From the NCBI GenBank assembly GCA_029964075.1, contig CM057138.1, positions 7,062,932 through 7,126,931 on the forward strand: a DNA stretch of 64,000 nucleotides, read 5' to 3'. Under the pieces are notes generated by a model that was not told the DNA's origin, did not search any database, and was given only the letters and a program-made list of their open reading frames with translations. Within the stretch, counting starts at the first letter, position 1; each line of letters starts with the position of its first letter. The stretch comes from Patiria pectinifera. Taxonomy: Eukaryota > Echinodermata > Asteroidea > Valvatida > Asterinidae. Both the position numbers and the translations under genes were made by a program. Positions 60,111 through 64,000 of the stretch are shown here, piece by piece.

Positions 60111-60293
60111 GGTCACACACTCGCTTTTTAATAACGAACGAGGGCCTGGCTTTGCTGCTTCGTGTTCTAGGGGAGGGAGACAGTGGAGCAGATAACAGAA
60201 CAATCGTGCAAATGGTGATACAAGCACCAAATTTGGCACAATGATTCTCTAGGGTATACTTCACAAATCTGCCCGATTTGCTACTTGAAAATC

Positions 60294-60325
60294 CAAGATG
60301 GCGGCCATTTTTCAAGATGGCCGCC
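60294..60325 (+). repeat. YY1-like inverted pair in a dispersed repeat
   Basis: AAGATGGCGGCCAT, a short T-rich loop, then AAGATGGCCGCC: GGCGGCCAT pairs with ATGGCCGCC. The surrounding text (AATTTGGCACAATGATTCT upstream) is of a kind I recall from dispersed repeats in many invertebrate genomes; identity of the repeat unknown. Confidence 0.55.
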
Positions 60326-61157
60326 AAAACGACCCCCTAAGAACTATTTTTTTTCTTATAGAAATGCTTCTATATATGGTCGATTTGGATGATCCTGGTA
60401 TCAATATTTATGTTTTCAGGTATGCTGGATTCATTTTTGATAGTTTCAGCAGCATTCCTCTTAGTGGTGGAAAATAGCAAATTTATTTTTAAAATAACAA
60501 CAAAAACACTAAAAATGCAGTAGAACACTTTTAATAACAGTTTCAATCGAATAAACACAATTAGGAAATAAATGTGCACGGAAATAAGAGGGTCGACTGT
60601 GTTGGAACCAGGGTAACTGAAAACAATTAAACTCGCCGGCCAAGTTTTTAAGCCGTGAATCACAAGTTATGTGTGAAAGATTTTCTAGAATACTTGTTGG
60701 GTCAGTCGTGAATATTCAAATCTATCCTATCCTTCATATCCTAATATTCATGTATTTGCCGGGGTCTTAACGCACGGACAGATCGCAAGGGTTGCCAAAT
60801 TGTGTTTACGCATACCAAAAATGCGGCCATTTAGGCCCAAAAGAATTAAAATTTATTGCCATTTTGCGGAGTCGGGGAGCCGATTCGTCGGTGATAAGGC
60901 ACGTGAGCAGTCCCGACGAGCCAACTAGGGAAACACGTCCCATTGGCCTTATCGGAAATGAAAATCTGTTGACGGCATTGTTTCTTACCCGGCCAGGGCG
61001 CTTTCGGATCGTAAAAATAATGACAATGCCCGGACCATTCTGGTCCGAAATTGGAAGTAACATTTCATACCTAATCACAAATGTATTACCCCCCCCCCCC
61101 TTAGTGTTATTATGTCAAGTGAAAACCATTCAGACCTATGTACAAACGGCAGCAAGT

Positions 61158-61591
61158 ATAGGTTTCCCGGACAATTTTGGGAAATGTGTACATCAATTTG
61201 TAAAAGAAGCATTCTTTTTTGTGCGAAATAGAATTGAACGTTCCAAATCCCGGTTTCTATTTAACAAATGATAATTCTATTTCCATGAAAGAGCATCCAG
61301 TCGTAAAAAAATCCTGAACGTGCACTGAGTTTAGTATACTGACATTTCAATTTAAATTATAACAAATGAAAAATAATGTTCAATTTAGCCCGTGTCACAA
61401 TAATAAATCGATTTTCTGCGAATTGGATTGCACATTCGTGATAATCGGCAACGCATCCATCAAACCGAAAGCCTAATCACGTATTTGAAACCAGGATATA
61501 CGTCGTTCTCAAAATCAGCGCCAAATTGATTTTATGTTATTCAAATTCAAATGCATACCAGTATTTTCCAAAATTGTCCGGAAAAACCTAT
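61158..61591. mobile_element. Possible small TIR element
   Basis: ATAGGTTTCCCGGACAATTT (61158-61177, continuing to 61185) is mirrored at 61563-61591 with three or four differences. Further inward pairing is weak. No target duplication found. Confidence 0.4.
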
Positions 61592-64000
61592 TGGCTTTCT
61601 ATTGATACCTTATTCAATGTTGTATCTGTTTATTATTAATCGACGAAAAATGAAGTTCAACACTATGGAGGAGAACTAATTGCGGTTAGAAGGAAGGACA
61701 TTCCTTTTTAGTATTATTTTCAGATCTTCATTAATTAGTTCTGGTATTAAATGCTGATTTATTAATTTTTTTCGGGGTGGGGAATCTCTCGAAATTATCG
61801 TGGACCTCCACCTCAGCCACCCCAACCCATTTCCAAATGGTGGGTTGGCCACTGAACCGCACACCAAAATAACATTAATGCAGTCCACATTCTCGTTCTC
61901 TCCAGGAACGTCCGTGGAGCACCAGTATTTAATTGCCGTGCGATGTTTAGTTCTTTATATCAGCTTTTGACAAGTTTTCAGTTTTTGATATGATGTACCA
62001 TGCACGTGGCTCCAAAGTGTCTAAACTGAGTGTGGATGATGACAGGGATAAAACCTTCATCTCGAGCACATTCTGGATTTCTATCCAAGCATAATTATTG
62101 AGAATGATTTTCGTTTCTTGGGTTTCAATTTGCTTCCGTTTTGTGTACCGTCGTGAAGCGGTTAACTCATGTTTCTCATGACTGGGTATAGGCACTGGGC
62201 ACTATACAGTATAATGAAGCCACCATCTACCAGGTTTATACATAACCCTAGCGAGTATTAAAAAAAGCTTTGAGAAATATATTGTTAAAACTGTTTTCCT
62301 GAACCTGAAAGGCATTTTCGGACCCGTGCACAACCGCTTGTTGTTTGTTTAAAGTATTAAAGAATAAGAGTACAACGAAAAGTGGTGACTGGTGATCGAA
62401 CCCGCGGGAAACTGCGCACAACAAAAGCCAGCGCGGGGTTACTGTTGGCATTGTACAAAACATGATAGGAAATCACGCCTTTCCGTGGTAAACCTCCTTG
62501 TGTTCAATTATGCGAGTTAATCGTTTGAGGAAACGGCTGACAAAAGGCTAGACAGCACACAGGAATGGCCTACAGGATCGTAGGTTCCGTTTGTACGGGT
62601 AGCTGAATGCGGCCGCGTTGTTTTCACAAGTGGTTCACCTTTTTGTCGCCAGCCACCCCAATCATAAAACCGCTCATAGGAATCAGATTTCACGCCTGTT
62701 TGGATCTTCAATTCCAACTTTTTTTGCGTCGTGTTCATACTTTTGCCAAATAGCCCGGAAGCCCAAAGTTAAAAACTCTGTCGAAAAAGGTGGTGAGTGT
62801 AAACAAGTTTTCTTGTTTTCTCGTACATGCGCAATTTATACGCTACATCGGGTCTGGTTTCTGGTATTTTAGTAACTTGTATGCAGGTGAATTGAAACAA
62901 ATGTAGGCTAGTACATGTATTGATAAGCAACGTCATATTATGAAGGAAAAAATAAAAGAAATAAACTTTTCCAACAAGGAAAACAAAACAGTGGTCTGTA
63001 TTCTTTCAACAGTTAGTAACATTACAAAATCTTTAAGATTTATTTAGATACTGATGTTAAAAAGGGGGGAAAAAATTAAATGTGCACACGACGAATCAAA
63101 AAAGCATTATTGGGACCAAACGTTACATACAGTAGACATTAGGTTGGAAGATTGGGGTGTATGATTTAACTTGGGACCGGGATATTGTTGAAACGATTTG
63201 TTTGACATACAAATTAAGTAATGTTCTATTTGATCTTACACTCAGTACATGTGTCTTAGTTTATGTGGCACATTCGTCACGAGGTCAGATTCAAATAAAC
63301 GTTAATTGTTTTGCTTTTGAATTTCTGTGTGATCTCCGAATTGTCACATTCCATTCCGACTTGTTTATTATGTGCATGTGGTGGGTACGGCTTGTCACTG
63401 GGGATGAGCATGGGCAAGCCATCCCTATAGTCCTGCTGCCTCCCCTCATTATCCGAGAGTTGTTCAATCTGCTCATGTGAAGCGTGCTTCAATTAAACAA
63501 GTCATCAGATCAAAACACACTGTACCTGCTGCGTGAGGGCAATGGTTTTGTATCGCTAGGATGGGCATGAGTAAACCTTTTGTGCATTATTTGTATAACT
63601 AAATTAAAACATAGAACAACCTCTGAGACAGGTGCAATGCATGAGGTCTGTGTGCATATAGCTGAGTGGATCGCCTCTTGAACACAGAAGAAAAGAGGAC
63701 AGTGGCAAATGTTGTTCAGTCTTAAAAAATTAGGTATTCGGATTTATTACTCAATATGTCGTTAACATGAATAAGTTTTAATTACGGTTCTATTACATCA
63801 TCTTTCCTTATAATTGACGATTCATTGACGTATGACAAAATTTGGAGTCTAAAATTTCCGGCTAAAATGGTTTTATCAGTGAGTAGAAGAATCCACTTTT
63901 TTTTTCTCAACATACATTTTATGTGAAAACATCTGAACAAGAAACAATCAAATTATGGCCCTGACATAATTATTTGGGTTTGGTGTTCAGGTGAATAAAT
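61592..64000. other. Unassigned non-coding DNA
   Basis: No gene or clear repeat recognised to the end of the window. Mainly AT-rich. Short frames on both strands (for example 63157-63480) have no recognisable motif. Confidence 0.45.

Larger units (their letters stand above)
58876..61142. other. Unassigned non-coding DNA
   Basis: Includes the palindrome at 59130, a C11 run (59246-59256), repeat fragments at 60000-60345 and a C12 run (61089-61100). An open frame at 60792-61271 starts with TTG and runs through the C12 tract; not considered coding. 60830-61050 is moderately GC-rich and could be conserved. Confidence 0.4.

Noticed and set aside
60792-61271. Open frame of 159 codons
   Set aside because: It starts at TTG and reads through a C12 homopolymer as polyproline; no recognisable domain.
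62380-62425. B-box-like GGGTTCGATCACC on the minus strand
   Set aside because: The possible A box is too close (about 26 bp) and the flanks do not fold as a tRNA.

Overview
The window looks like non-coding, transposon-rich DNA from a marine invertebrate. An ambulacrarian deuterostome (echinoderm or hemichordate) is my best guess. The basis is a tRNA-derived SINE and a LINE fragment that share a GCGCTATATAA plus (ATT)n 3' tail, many short TIR elements, and strong over-use of the octamer TAGGCCTA. The assignment rests on composition and remembered repeat types, not on an alignment. I find no convincing protein-coding gene. Open frames reach only about 130-190 codons, most of the longest lack an ATG, and several are translations of repeats. 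The only recognisable coding sequence is a decayed piece of a LINE ORF2 (11372-11730).

Layout. 0-5 kb: a TIR element with an imperfect 10-bp target duplication (83-732), low-complexity DNA, small tandem repeats, and a GATATC-type satellite (3830-4760) around an inverted repeat. 7.2-9.3 kb: a foldback-like element whose left arm is an array of GCGTTATT-type monomers, with a SINE inside it. 11.4-13.5 kb: LINE fragment, a foldback MITE, and a Harbinger-like MITE. 18.5-26.1 kb: a non-autonomous hAT-like element with a perfect 8-bp target duplication, two further Harbinger-like MITEs and a TA-flanked MITE. 29.3-34.5 kb: a nested TIR element, a SINE head, and a 2.7-kb inverted repeat with arms over 900 bp. 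39.5-41.5 kb: three MITEs almost end to end. 43.4-44.5 kb: an element inside an element. 58.3-58.9 kb: a second, diverged copy of the element at 83-732.

Between these lie two repeat-poor stretches, 34.6-39.4 kb and 44.5-51.2 kb. They hold GC-rich patches, CCAAT and E-box motifs, and a YY1-like site, and are the best places to look for conserved regulatory DNA or 5' exons. That is inference only.

The most distinctive feature is shared by several unrelated TIR elements here: each is filled with its own iterated short motif, often a palindrome and sometimes related to its own end (GACTCGAGTC; GGAAAGACGTCTTTCC; CGCAATANTATTGCG; CGGAAT; TACGC; TTAGTCCGAAGGTTCG). This suggests that internal arrays have repeatedly expanded inside non-autonomous transposons in this genome.
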